Source: Isoetes taiwanensis
Lineage: Eukaryota > Streptophyta > Lycopodiopsida > Isoetales > Isoetaceae
DNA length: 64,000 bases
Assembly: GCA_021234155.1 (NCBI GenBank)
Contig: JAJEKV010000028.1
Coordinates: 10,862,134-10,926,133, forward strand
Direction of reading: 5' to 3'
The position numbers were made by a program, and so were the translations under genes. Position 1 is the first letter of the stretch. Each line of letters begins with the position of its first letter. The notes beneath the pieces are model-generated. The model searched no databases and had not been told where the DNA came from. It saw only the letters and a program-made list of their open reading frames with translations. Below are positions 24,016-34,189 of this stretch, piece after piece.

Positions 24016-24662
24016 ATGAAAACACCATGTGGAACTGGCTCAGACCTTATGGTTCTCAAATGCTCTTGTGGTGATAAGTGCCAAGGACCAAAAATTCCGT
24101 GGTTTGACCATATACTATGGTATATAGTGAATAATCTGAGTAAATGCTTTACAGAGCTTAGCTCTTTGAAAGACCAGATTGCTGCCTTCTTACAATGGTT
24201 GATGAAAGATACAATCCAACAACCAGTCAAGGCATTTATAATCATTTGAATATAAGGGAAATGATGCTAGATGGTGCTACTGAATATGCGAATGGCAGCC
24301 CTCCAAGAATTCTTCAAAAGTATGATAATGCAGAAGCAGCTGTCATGATAGAAAATATAATCATGCCACAATCTTTTTCTGTTAAAAGTGGCAGAAATAT
24401 CAGAATTTGGGCTACCAATAAGCGTCCTTTCAATCTGAATGAAACATATAATGATAATGATGCTAATAATTCACGAGGAGGTCGGGAGTTTCGAGGTAGG
24501 CATAAGGCCAATTTTGCTGCACCTATGTACTATAATCGGGGGCGTGGTCAGAATGTTAGAGCTTCACAAACTCCATCACCCACCATTGGGCATGGAAGCT
24601 TTGGAATCCTCAAGCAAGTGAATTTAGCTCTGCTGGAATCCAGAATAATAGTCCATCCATGA
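24016..24662 (+). pseudogene. Gag-like/RNA-binding reading region with RGG motifs, frameshifted
   Basis: Two overlapping plus-strand frames (24,016-24,249 and 24,195-24,662) appear to be one protein broken by a frameshift near 24,200-24,245. The first part has a Cys-rich KCSCGDKC stretch and a leucine-rich helical segment. The second ends with an Arg/Gly-rich tract (NSRGGREFRGRHKANF, then YYNRGRGQNVR) of the kind that binds RNA. It sits just upstream of an RT-like region in the same orientation, so a gag-like role in a retroelement is inferred. I do not recognise a named family, and a decayed host gene remains possible. Confidence 0.4.
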
Positions 24663-24988
24663 TAACAAAGAGATCCAAGTTTTCTAGAAATCCTAGGACA
24701 CTTTAAAATATGATTTCTATGTGTTTTATTTCAAGTATTTGGAATTTAAGGTGAATTTGGTTTTAATTTCCAGTTATAGAAGAATATATTGATGGAAATA
24801 ATATTTATCCTGAAAATAAATCCCTTGTTTTTAAACATGGAAAATATGTTATACATGCGGAAAGAGAGAAGATGGAGTGCTATATCCATCTGCTATACTG
24901 CAATAGTGCTTTTGAACATATTGAACTAAAAAAAGTTTTTTCTTCTTGTATTCATCATTGGTTTGAACAACTTGATTGATGGAAAGTC
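24663..24988. other. Spacer between gag-like and RT-like regions
   Basis: AT-rich, with stops in all frames. It carries short fragments that could be decayed coding sequence. Confidence 0.3.
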
Positions 24989-26143
24989 TTGGGAAAAGTT
25001 GTATTTGGTTGGAAGTACAAGAATAATTTAAGCAAATTATGGCATAAACCCTTCAATATCTTTTGCAACTTCTCCTATGAAACATATAAAGGATGCATAA
25101 GTCACTCTTCAAAAAGGTTCTTGCAATTCAAAAAAGGCTTTGATGGAATTGGATCACATGTTATTACCATAGATTCTTCTTTCATTAGGGATGAGGTATT
25201 AAGAAATGAAACTATTAAAGGCCTCAATCATATACCCTTGTCTAGTTTTAATGTTCAAGAGTTGATCTTAGAACTTATGGTGGCATGGAACAAACTTATG
25301 AAGTATGTTGAAAAACACACAACTATAGATACTTCATCATATTTTGACAAAGCAAAGAAATTTATTATACGCTTTGTTAAAAATCAATCATTCCACAAGA
25401 AGACAAAATGTGGAGGGTTCTACTCAAATAAAAATGCCCAAGATGAAATCATATGGCTTACTTCTCATCTACATGTAGCGGGAATTGATAAAGCCCTTAC
25501 AACGCCATCCTTCATGTGCAAATATTTGCTAATACACATGGCTCTAGAACATCTTTTTAGTTCCAATTTTGTAACTTATAAAAATAACGACAGGGAATGG
25601 ATAGCACTAGATGATTGCCAAAAGTATATCATGGACGAACTTCATAATATACTTCCATATTTTCATGTCAATCAAAAACAATTACTATATCTCATGGGCA
25701 TATATGAGGCGCATAAGGATGCAATGAGATGGATCACTAATGCATCAAATTGCATCTTCTCTGATTTAGCATCTATGATTTCCAATGGGCTCAAACTAGT
25801 CACGGAAATGTTTCAAGAGAAATGTTATTTATTAGACAAAGAGATTGAACTCTCCACGGGAGTGAAAAGCCAAATCTTTTGATGTTTTGACTTCTCCTCA
25901 CATGTGGCCATCAACCTCCCAAAGGAGATCTCAGACATTTTTGTTGGAAATATTACTAGATGTTATGAAATGATACCATTAGAGGGTGATAACGGGCTAC
26001 CCCATGCCATCCAAGAGATTATTATAAAAAACATATGCTTTTGCAAAAAGCAAAGGACATATTGTGGATTTAGCCCTAATCCTACGGGAAACAAGGTTGC
26101 CTTGCCATTAGGTGAACCACCTGGGGCAAAAAATGTAAGGTGA
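24989..26143 (+). pseudogene. Reverse-transcriptase-like protein, interrupted
   Basis: A 297-residue open frame (24,989-25,882) ends at a TGA. The same frame resumes and a further ~79 residues follow to 26,143. The first part has the segments RNETIKGLNHIPLSSF and YLMGIYEAHKDAMRWITNAS; the second has IFVGNITRCYEMIPLEGDN. That last stretch looks like RT palm motif A (hydrophobic-x-D-x4-Y), with the catalytic Asp position occupied by Asn. My memory of plant retroelement proteins with an ADITRCYE-type motif supports an RT assignment, but I cannot confirm it. The TGA, the D-to-N change and the lack of an apparent YxDD box suggest an inactive copy. Confidence 0.45.
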
Positions 26144-26372
26144 TGATGACCTCATGCAGCATTATAGAATATCCTTAATATATATGTTTATTTATGAATG
26201 TCGATGGGGATAATAATACTCATTTGTGGACATGGCATGCTCATAAAACATGAACCCCCCATGGTAAGCCAGAACCACATATTTACTGGTGGATTTAGTA
26301 GTAATCCTATGGGAGAAAGATTGCCTTGAACTTAGATGAACCATCCCGAGTAAAAAATGCAAGGCAATGGCG
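26064..26372. repeat. Direct repeat pair (~85 bp, 226 bp apart)
   Basis: The phrase GGATTTAG..TAATCCTA.GGGA through TGAACCA...AAAAAATG..AGG occurs at about 26,068-26,143 and again at about 26,290-26,368, with about 80 percent identity by eye. It could be a short tandem duplication or LTR debris. Confidence 0.6.
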
Positions 26373-26501
26373 ACCGAATATGGGTGAAAGCATACGTTCT
26401 CATGTAATCCAAGGTTTTTTCAAAACATGAAGTACACAGAGGAGACTTCTCTATACACAAAACTGTTGGCCTACTTTTAAAAAGCCTTAGTAATAATAAT
26501 A

Positions 26502-27165
26502 ATTCTAGAATGGGACTCGCAAGAAACCAACAAACCGCCCGAGATAGGCTTCTCATTCATCTCAGCAGATTTTCTACAATGGTGGACAGTGGGTAGCCGC
26601 ACACATGCGAACTACCCACGAAAAATAAAGGAAAATCCAATTATATCATTTGGACCCCAAAACAAATACAATGCTAATAGATGAGTGGCTGATGTACCTG
26701 CCGAAAGCTTATCACAGGGATTAAAAAACCCGCCCTTTTCGGGTTTCGAGGAAAAACCCTAGCGATAAGCCTTCGGCAAGGGGCTTAGACAAGCGTAAAG
26801 GCATAGAATCGCTCCCAAAACCCCCGCATGGAGAAGTCGAAGCGGATCTTTGCTTTCGCCAAACTGTACACGCACATCACCAACACAACAAGCGAGAAAC
26901 ATACAGAGAATAGCATCACCCCGGTTGGAAAAAGAACATCACCCCGGGTGGAAAAACATGATAAAACGTAACTTGTACAAAATATAATAAACAAAGAAGG
27001 GGGAGGATGGGTTCAAAGAGAATAAGGTGCTGGCGAGAGAAGAGGAAGCGCCCGATGAGACATGGATGCGTAAACGCTACCTGAAATAGCGAACTCCCAA
27101 CCCAAAACGGGCATGCGCCACCCGCATGCATGCATGACATATGCATGCTCGTCCCATTCTAGAAT
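26502..27165. mobile_element. TIR element E1 with palindromic termini
   Basis: The left end ATTCTAGAATGGGAC (26,502-26,516) and right end GTCCCATTCTAGAAT (27,151-27,165) are exact inverted repeats. Each contains the palindrome ATTCTAGAAT. Internally, GCCGAAAGCTTATC near 26,699 pairs with GATAAGCCTTCGGC near 26,764, enclosing a second hairpin (AACCCG..CGGGTT). No transposase is present. The last ~140 bp recur almost unchanged in element E2. Confidence 0.65.
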
Positions 27166-27192
27166 GGCGATCCGATGTCTCGGATCGATGCG

Positions 27193-27523
27193 ATTCTAGA
27201 ATGGGACTCGAAGAAACCAACAAACCGCGGACTACCGGAGAGAACTTCCTTACAAACTAGGGTCGAGGACGAAGGTCACAGGACGAGGCCAAAGGCCGGT
27301 AAAGGATAGCAAGAAAGATACGCCAAATTGGCTAAACCAGGCAGGAAGAAGCCCCTCCCCTGCCTGGAAAAAATTCAAAGAGAATAAGGTACTGCTGAGA
27401 GAAGAGGAAGCGCCGATGAGACATGGATGCAGAAACGCGCCTGAAATAGCGAACTCCCAACCCAAAACGGGCATGCGCTGCCCGCATGCATGCATGACAT
27501 GCATGCTCGTCCCATTCTAGAAT
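27193..27523. mobile_element. TIR element E2, shorter relative of E1
   Basis: It has the same 15-bp ends as E1 (27,193-27,207 and 27,509-27,523). The beginning (AAGAAACCAACAAACCGC) and the last ~140 bp match E1, while the middle differs, as in an internally deleted or rearranged derivative. A 20-nt perfect hairpin, CGATCCGATGTCTCGGATCG, follows both E1 (27,168-27,187) and E2 (27,526-27,545), so it belongs to the duplicated unit. Confidence 0.65.
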
Positions 27524-27616
27524 GGCGATCCGATGTCTCGGATCGATGCGCTAATAAGATTTATTAACGTCCAACAAAGACCCGTAGGCCATGGGACAAC
27601 TCTTACAATTTTACAT

Positions 27617-28640
27617 CTACTCTCTTCTGATAAGAGTATCTTTTTCACTACTGTCAATGTTCTCAAGGAGCTCTCTAATAAATTTTGCCACTTGGCATAT
27701 TGTAGAGTATTTTTGGAAAAGAGTTGCCAAGTTCTCTTGGGAGTACTTTTCCCGAAGTGAATGGAACCGAGGGCAATGAAATATTACATGTGATTCTGTT
27801 TCAATATCTTGCTTGCATCTGCATGTCCTTTCTTCCCTAGGAAGCCCTAACCATCTCCCTGTTTCAATCATAAGATGATGTGAACCCAAGCGTATTCAAG
27901 CTATTGCTTGTACCATTCCCGGGTACATGTTCTTATGACTAAGATATAACTAAATGCCATGTTTTGCTTCTGGATTAAAGTCTGCCAAATAGTATCTGAC
28001 CTTCTTCTTATCACAGAACTCAATGTACCGCTCAAATGTTTTTTGTTTAAAATTCTCACCAAAATCAGCCATCGTAAGATGTAATCGGTTCAACCATCGT
28101 ATTACATCCTTATGCCAGCTTGCTTTTCCTCTCCCTCCCAAAGACATGGAGGCCTATTACATCCTTATGCCAGCTTGCTTTTCCTCTCCCTCCCAAGGAC
28201 ATGGAGGCCTGGATTGCCACACATGCCAAAGATGTTCCCTCTATTATTTTATTCAAGTATCGGGCAGTTTGCCAAGCTGCTTGGATCTCCAATGGGTATG
28301 ATCCACTTTCCATTAACAAAATCTCGTACGGCACTGATCTTTTCACTTTAAAAACCATAGGTAATAATGTTTTTTGTATTTGCTCCAACGCATTCCACTT
28401 CCCTTTTGACAAGGATGGCCCCCATAGTTCACAAGCATACAAAGCAACTGGCATGATTAATGTGTCAAATAAGCGTTTCCATATTGGCCAAGACCGCACA
28501 TTTGCTTGCCTGCCCTAATTAAGCATCGCATAGAATGCTTTCAATGCAGCTGAAATCCTACTGTCAATTCCTTGGGTCCAGGTTCTCCTGCCAGCATAAA
28601 CTTCATGTCCAAGGTATTTGTAAAAATTAACCTGTTCTAC
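27617..28640 (-). mobile_element. LINE reverse-transcriptase C-terminal fragment
   Basis: Minus-strand frames give the tail of a LINE ORF2. Downstream of the RT core, a segment containing LFDTLIMPVALYACELWGPS lies at about 28,410-28,470. A long helical linker follows. The end is a Cys/His motif (27,617-27,889) with the pattern RTCRCKQDIETESHVIFHCP, typical of the zinc knuckle near the end of plant non-LTR elements. The RT catalytic boxes and endonuclease are missing. A 55-bp tandem duplication at 28,101-28,210 breaks the frame. Most of the distal part is also present at 1-335. Confidence 0.8.
28101..28210. repeat. 55-bp tandem duplication inside LINE fragment
   Basis: Two adjacent copies (28,101-28,155 and 28,156-28,210) differ at a single position. 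As 55 is not a multiple of three, the duplication shifts the LINE frame. Confidence 0.95.
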
Positions 28641-28649
28641 TTATTCTCT

Positions 28650-29029
28650 TTGATATATAACATTAGCCTCGATTTTACCAAAGCATACAATCTTAGTTAT
28701 TGTCAAAGGTTAACTAAAATCCTTCCAATGGACTAAGGTAATGATTAAATGGTTTTTGTCCAAAAAAAATTTAGGGCAAAAAAATTTTTCCCTGGAAAAA
28801 TTCATGGCTGCATCTCCTTGGATGCCAACATGCCACAAAAAGCCTTAAAAATGGCCGATTTTGTCCTTTGAGCATATGTATCAGGCCGAATCAGCCAGAT
28901 CCGGCCATATCAAGGCCTGCTGGTTTTGAGGGAGCGTAGGTTGTTCGCTTCTGGAGTTTTTCTGTGAGCCCATATCTAGCAATAAGCCCTGAAACAGTGC
29001 AAGAATTCAGAGTGGGGTGCAAAAAAACT
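28650..29029. other. No recognisable gene
   Basis: AT-rich transition from the LINE fragment into the CTAGAA-rich tract. Confidence 0.4.
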
Positions 29030-29720
29030 TTCTATTCTTAGACTGGGATGCTTATTCATGACTGTCTAGAATGTTCTAGGACTATCTAGAATATTATAGA
29101 ACTTTTCATAACTATTTAGAAGCTTTTACATCATTCTAAAACACCCAGTTAAAAAAGCCTTCTATTTTTAAAACAAGATACTTATCTATGAGCATGTAGA
29201 ACAATCTAGAACATTCCAAAACATTCTATTTTGGTTTTCTGCAACATGTCTAAAAAAGCTTCTATTTTTAGATTGAGGTGGTTATCCATCAGCATCTAGA
29301 ACATCTTAAACCATTTTATTTAAAAAAAACTTTTTATTTTTAGACTGAGGTATTTGCTCATGAGCATGTTTTATAAGATTCTTTTAAACTTCGTGAGATT
29401 TCTTTATTCTAGAATGTTCTAGAACCTTCAAATTCTAGATCATCCTAGACCTTTCTAGGAGGTTCTAGCCCATTCCAAAACGTCCTAGAACATCCTAGAA
29501 GTTCTAGGACTTTCCGGAGGGCTCTTAAATTTTCCACGATCATTTGGAACATCCTAGAACTTTCTAGAGCACTCTAGAACTTTCTATCCAAGAATCAGAA
29601 TGCATATCCTCATATGGATAGTCTCCTTATATATTGAAAAAAGATGCTCTTTTTTGCATCTATGCATGTGGGATTACTGTGCATGCCCTAAATTCTAAAA
29701 CAATCTTGAACATTTTAGAA
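29030..29720. repeat. CTAGAA-rich tract with heat-shock-element-like arrays
   Basis: The core CTAGAA/TTCTAG recurs some twenty times with variable spacing. At 29,407-29,429 five alternating TTC and GAA triplets occur with exact 2-nt spacing, which is a perfect five-module heat-shock-element pattern. Further partial arrays lie around 29,068-29,100 and 29,560-29,585. The tract could be a degenerate minisatellite or part of a retrotransposon LTR. No gene is attached to it in this window. Confidence 0.6.
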
Positions 29721-29770
29721 CCATAGGGTTTCAAGTAACCTTAACAAGAAAAAAACAAACATATATTGAA

Positions 29771-30174
29771 GATTGGTTAAGAGGTTGGTGTGGGGGTGAT
29801 GGGGTCAAGGGTTCAATTCCCTCCTAATACAAAAGACTTTGCTAAAAAATGGGAGATCCCCAACAAATGGACGGATGAGATGGGTCATGGGTCGCCAAGA
29901 AGCTTCCAGAAGCCACCAGATCTGACGGTCGAGATCGCAAGGGAGCAGATGGACGGTCTGGATCTGGCAATATAGATATAAGAGTTGGTTAAGGGGCTGA
30001 TGGGGTCAGGGGTTCAATTCCTTCTTAATACAAAAGACTTTGCTAAAAAGTGGGAGATCCCAAACAAATGGACGGACGAGATGGGTCGCCAAGAAGCTTC
30101 CAGAAGTCACCAGATCTGACGGTCGAGATAGAAAGGGAGCAGATGGACGGCCAGGATCTGGCAATATAGATATA
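29771..30174 (+). mobile_element. SINE-like tandem dimer
   Basis: Two direct copies (29,771-29,980 and 29,982-30,174) begin with TTGGTTAAG, carry a B-box-like GGGTTCAATTCC at 29,809-29,820 and about 30,010-30,021, and end in GGCAATATAGATATA. A short third scrap of the body follows at 30,178-30,197. The promoter-like boxes and ~200-bp size suggest a tRNA-derived SINE, but no A tail is present. Confidence 0.5.
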
Positions 30175-30239
30175 ATGGAAGCTTCCGGAAGCCACCACTA
30201 GTAATTACATATATATTAGGAGATGTCAGGTGAGTGGTT

Positions 30240-33200
30240 GAGGACATAGCCGATCCTGCAGATCCATGACCTCCTGAAGGTATGATCCCAATTTCGCACC
30301 GAAGCCATGCTCAATATCACATGTAGCGGCTGGCTGGGCCTGACTAACTCAATATAATGTGTCTGGATTTGATCATACGCTTGACAACTTTGAAGGCTAT
30401 GGCATTCATTCTCAACGACCTCCATTTGGTGGAGCATTGACAAAGTCTGTCCTAGCATGGCTCCGCAATCCATCTGCCCATATCTCAATTCAAAGACAAT
30501 GTGCAACAGTGTGAATGGAGCAATGAGTATGCACCTTTGATGGGAAAATGGGTACGCATATAGCATTGCATGCAATATTGAGCTCTCTTTTCCCTCCAGC
30601 AGGCCTTGAGACGTTGTGGCCCCATTGCCACGATATAAGCCAAGTTAGGAAGATAAGCATTGTCCATATTAGCCACCTCCTAAAAGTAAGGGATGTGGCG
30701 ATCAAGGGCCGTCTTCTGAAGAGGCAAGAAACCTGTCTCCTGCAGACTTTATCCCCAGTGCCTATGCTAAGAAAATTTTTTGCACCTGCTCCAAGTCATT
30801 CCAAATAGCGAGGAACACCACCGGGCAAGGATGGGCCCTACTAAGACCCTGAACAAGTGTAATTGATGGGCCCAATCATAGAACTCTACCCTGTGACTGT
30901 TGTTCTACATTGCATATAGTGCCTTCTAGCCCGCTGTCACTTTACAGCTGTCTCAGTGCATAATAGAAGGAAACTCCACTTCCAGATATTTGTAGGTAGT
31001 TGCCACTTTCGCATTTGCTCTCCCATTCCCCCCCAAACTAAAGGAGAGGGCCCTCAGTTGATATAAGGATGATATAAGGACCACCTTAGTCTTGGTCAAA
31101 TTGATGTATATATCAAGTCACCTGGCAGAATGTGTCCAGGGCATCAAGATGGCACTGTATATCCGCCGAAATGCAAGCTAGGAGGTCCACATCATCAGCA
31201 TATATCAACTACCTAGTGATGTGGTGCAGGGGTTGAGCTCCGTCATCTCCATTGTTAGTAAGCCAACTCTCCAACTGGTCAATGTAAAACCTAGACAATG
31301 TTGGGGAGAGAAGGCATCCCTGGCAGACCGGATATTGCTATCAAATGGTTGGCTTGTCGGCTACAACCGGTCTGAGCATATCTCATGTAGCCTGTACACT
31401 GTATTTTGCAGATTCGTAGGGACCTACAACTGCGGCAATCTTACCATAGCTTTTCCCAGGCATAATGTAAACGACCTTGGCGAAGTCAACGAAGCAACAA
31501 TATAGGTCCTGCAGACAGTTCATGTTGTCTTCAATCAGAGTCCGAAACATGAAGATGTGATCAATGGTTGAGTGTTAGGGCCTAAGTCCTGCCTGTTTGA
31601 GAGCCTGCAACTCTGTTGCCTCTGCCCAGTCTGTCATATTGTTGCTCGAGAATCCTGTTTGGCAATTTCGCAAACACCGAATTGACCATGATTGTTCAGT
31701 AATATTGGTTGGGCAGTGCGGGTCACCTGCCTTGTATATGGGAAAACTCTGGTAATAGTCCACTGCAGGGGAAAACCTTCCTGTAACACCCTATTGAATA
31801 AGGCGGTTAGGACCAATACTATAGACGGCCCTGCCCACTTTAGCAACTCTGCCTGCATACCATTCAAGTTAGGCGCTTTTCCAGTGGTAAGACGCTGTAA
31901 GCCCTGGACCACATCTGCCTCTATGATTTCCAGTGCCCAGCCTTCCTAGGGAGGTAATGCTGCTCGTGCACCCTACGGATCATAAAGCTGCTACAAGTAT
32001 TGCCCCCACAGCTCGTGAGTAATATTCTCTATAGATTGTATTAGATTTCTGAGCACCATTCGCCAAAAGGTCATGGGATGACAATTCAGGACGTATAACA
32101 TTTTCCTTTGATGCTCCACAATGTACTTGGCTTTTTTTTAGACTTAAGGAAAGCGCGGCACTGTCTAGCTACATGTGGGCATAGAACAGGATCTATGACC
32201 TGGCGGAGCCAACATTTGTGTTCCTTGCACCATCAGCATCAAACCACTGATTACATGGGAAGCTTATGGTTCCCGAGGTCTGTCGAGGGCGGTCGCTCCC
32301 AAATCATCTTTTTGCAGCAGTCTTAAGCACATCAATCAACTGGGCCATCAGTTGCCCTAGCGTAGGATACTTCAAAATTCCTGCCAAGTCATCTGCGAGC
32401 ATTCGGGCGTAAGCCTCTGCATGTTCATAATCCAGCCGAAGCATGTGAGGATATGTCACATAGGGAATTCGAACAGCCTGCCAAGCCAGTTGCACGTAAT
32501 GTGGTAGGTGGTCTGAGTCGACCTCATTCCTACTATATGTTCCCACCCAGAAGTGCTTGACCACATGCATCAACATATGGTCCACCACACTAGATTCGCC
32601 CCCCTAGTTCTCCTGCCTACAAGTGCACTATGGCCATTGTGCCAGTCCATTGCAAATTACTAGGTCAAAGATACTGTAGGGCAAAACCATAGCGCATGAC
32701 CTGATTGTCATCTGATGCCCGTGGCCAAGCTCCTTGTACAGGTGCAACTGCAACACATGATCAATTAAGGAGTCAAATCTCATAGGTTCTTCCACCCCCG
32801 TGCATGCATTGAAGTCTCCAAGGAGTATGACGCGGCCCAAATGCTTGTGCTGTTGTATGTCATTATATAGATCAACATAGGGGTCCAACGTATCTACATC
32901 CGAGTGGGTGTGATAGATGCTGCTCTTGGCATATGGGAAGTAGCAGGCTGCTACAAAGAGAGGGCTGCCACTATAGTTTTGCATGTGCACCTACGGGTAT
33001 ATGCCTGTCCATCTTGCATAGGGAGATTGACTATGTCAGGGCTGTTTGGTAGTAGCAGGCAACCTCTCCCCATGTCCTCGCTTTCTTATGTAGTCATTAA
33101 AGACTCAGTAGCACTGGTATCCTGGCAAAGCAGGTAGCCTGTGTCCTGCATGCTCATATGTTTCCATAAAGAAGATGAGGTCCATATCTGCGACAACAAC

Positions 33201-33360
33201 TATATTCTTTCTGCCATAGAAAGCCCCAGCAATTCTAAAAAACCACGCATAGGTACAATTTTTATTTGCTAGCAGGAGCTGTAGCTGCAGATTCAGTGGT
33301 AGCAGCAAAAGGGGGGGCGGGGGGGCAGTAGAAGTGGAAGTAGCATGCGGCATGTGGGCA
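30240..33360 (-). mobile_element. Decayed LINE with endonuclease and reverse transcriptase
   Basis: The minus-strand order runs from high to low coordinate. The endonuclease/exonuclease/phosphatase domain starts with a segment containing DLIFFMETYEHAG (about 33,145-33,185) and continues with VILLGDFNACTG (about 32,800-32,840) and the SDHLPHY catalytic-His motif (about 32,495-32,515). The RT follows, with LTTGKAPNLNGMQAELLKWA (about 31,840-31,905) and an intact YADD catalytic box, read as LIYADDVDLLA at about 31,178-31,210. Many frameshifts and stops separate these islands, so the copy is inactive. The 3' boundary near 30,200 is uncertain. Confidence 0.8.
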
Positions 33361-33644
33361 ACGATAGGTGAGGCAACCAGAGCAGGACGAGTGGCTGTAG
33401 CGAGCAAAGCAGGGGCATGGTCAAGAGCGATTGGGGCCTCAATAGAAGGGTCCCGAGGGCTCGCAAGAACATGTGGTGGCTGAGAGAGCTGCGTCTTGCC
33501 TCGGATCAGTCCTCAACTCCCTCCGGTCTGCAGACGCTCTTAATTGTGGGGTTTACGTGGTGCTGGTAATGTGTTGTGGTGCTAACATCCCAAAGCTTGA
33601 TGAGGAAGCACGCGTCAAGATACTGCCTCAAATTATGGTGATCT
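33361..33644. other. Spacer with G-run and short frames
   Basis: Possible 5' part of the adjacent LINE, with nothing recognisable beyond the poly-G run (about 33,311-33,326) just inside the LINE boundary. Confidence 0.3.
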
Positions 33645-33960
33645 ACTTCTATTTGCACATGCATGTACATGTACTTCTGCACATTCTATGTGGTTAGCCA
33701 CTAAGCTCTCATTTTCTTCCAGTAGACCTTAAGGCATTGTAGCCCCATTGCCACAATGTAAATCAGGTTGGAAGAGCATCATCCACATTGACCATCTTCT
33801 GATAGTAGACAATCTGGCGATCAAGGGCTGCTCTCTGAAGAGGCAAGAAACCTGTCTTCTGCATCAAGATGTGATATGGGACCGCAAATTTCACTCCCAG
33901 TGCCTGTGCTAAGAAGGCTTCTAGCACCTGTTATTCAGGTAACAAGGTACACCATCGGGA
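33645..33960 (-). mobile_element. Second fragment of the same LINE family
   Basis: The sequence from TTCCAGTAGACCTTAAGGCA through GAAGAGGCAAGAAACCTGTC parallels 30,590-30,800 in the same orientation. It is therefore a separate partial copy of the LINE 3' region just upstream of the larger element. Confidence 0.7.
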
Positions 33961-34030
33961 CCTAGACTTCGACCCCGTATAGAAGTTCTTGCCTAAACAC
34001 CGTCACAATAAATCAAGTACAAAACAATAG

Positions 34031-34186
34031 TTTATGCTATGTGGAATGCGAAGAGGGAGGGCATTTTTGCCATGGTAGGTGCAGTCCAAGTAATTTATGC
34101 TATGTGGAATGCGAAGAGAGAGGGCATTCCCACCTTGGCAGGGGCAGCTAGACCTGCCAAGGTGGGAAGTCCCTTCCGCTTCGCAT
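34031..34186. repeat. Direct repeat followed by a strong fold-back hairpin
   Basis: A ~44-bp direct repeat (34,031-34,074 and 34,092-34,135) leads into an inverted repeat. Left arm 34,109-34,142 pairs with right arm 34,153-34,186 around a 10-nt loop. The inner 16 bp (TTCCCACCTTGGCAGG with its complement) are perfect, and the outer ATGCGAAG/CTTCGCAT ends also match. The size and near-perfect stem resemble a MITE-derived or young microRNA-type hairpin. No further evidence of transcription is visible. Confidence 0.7.
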
Positions 34187-34189
34187 TAT

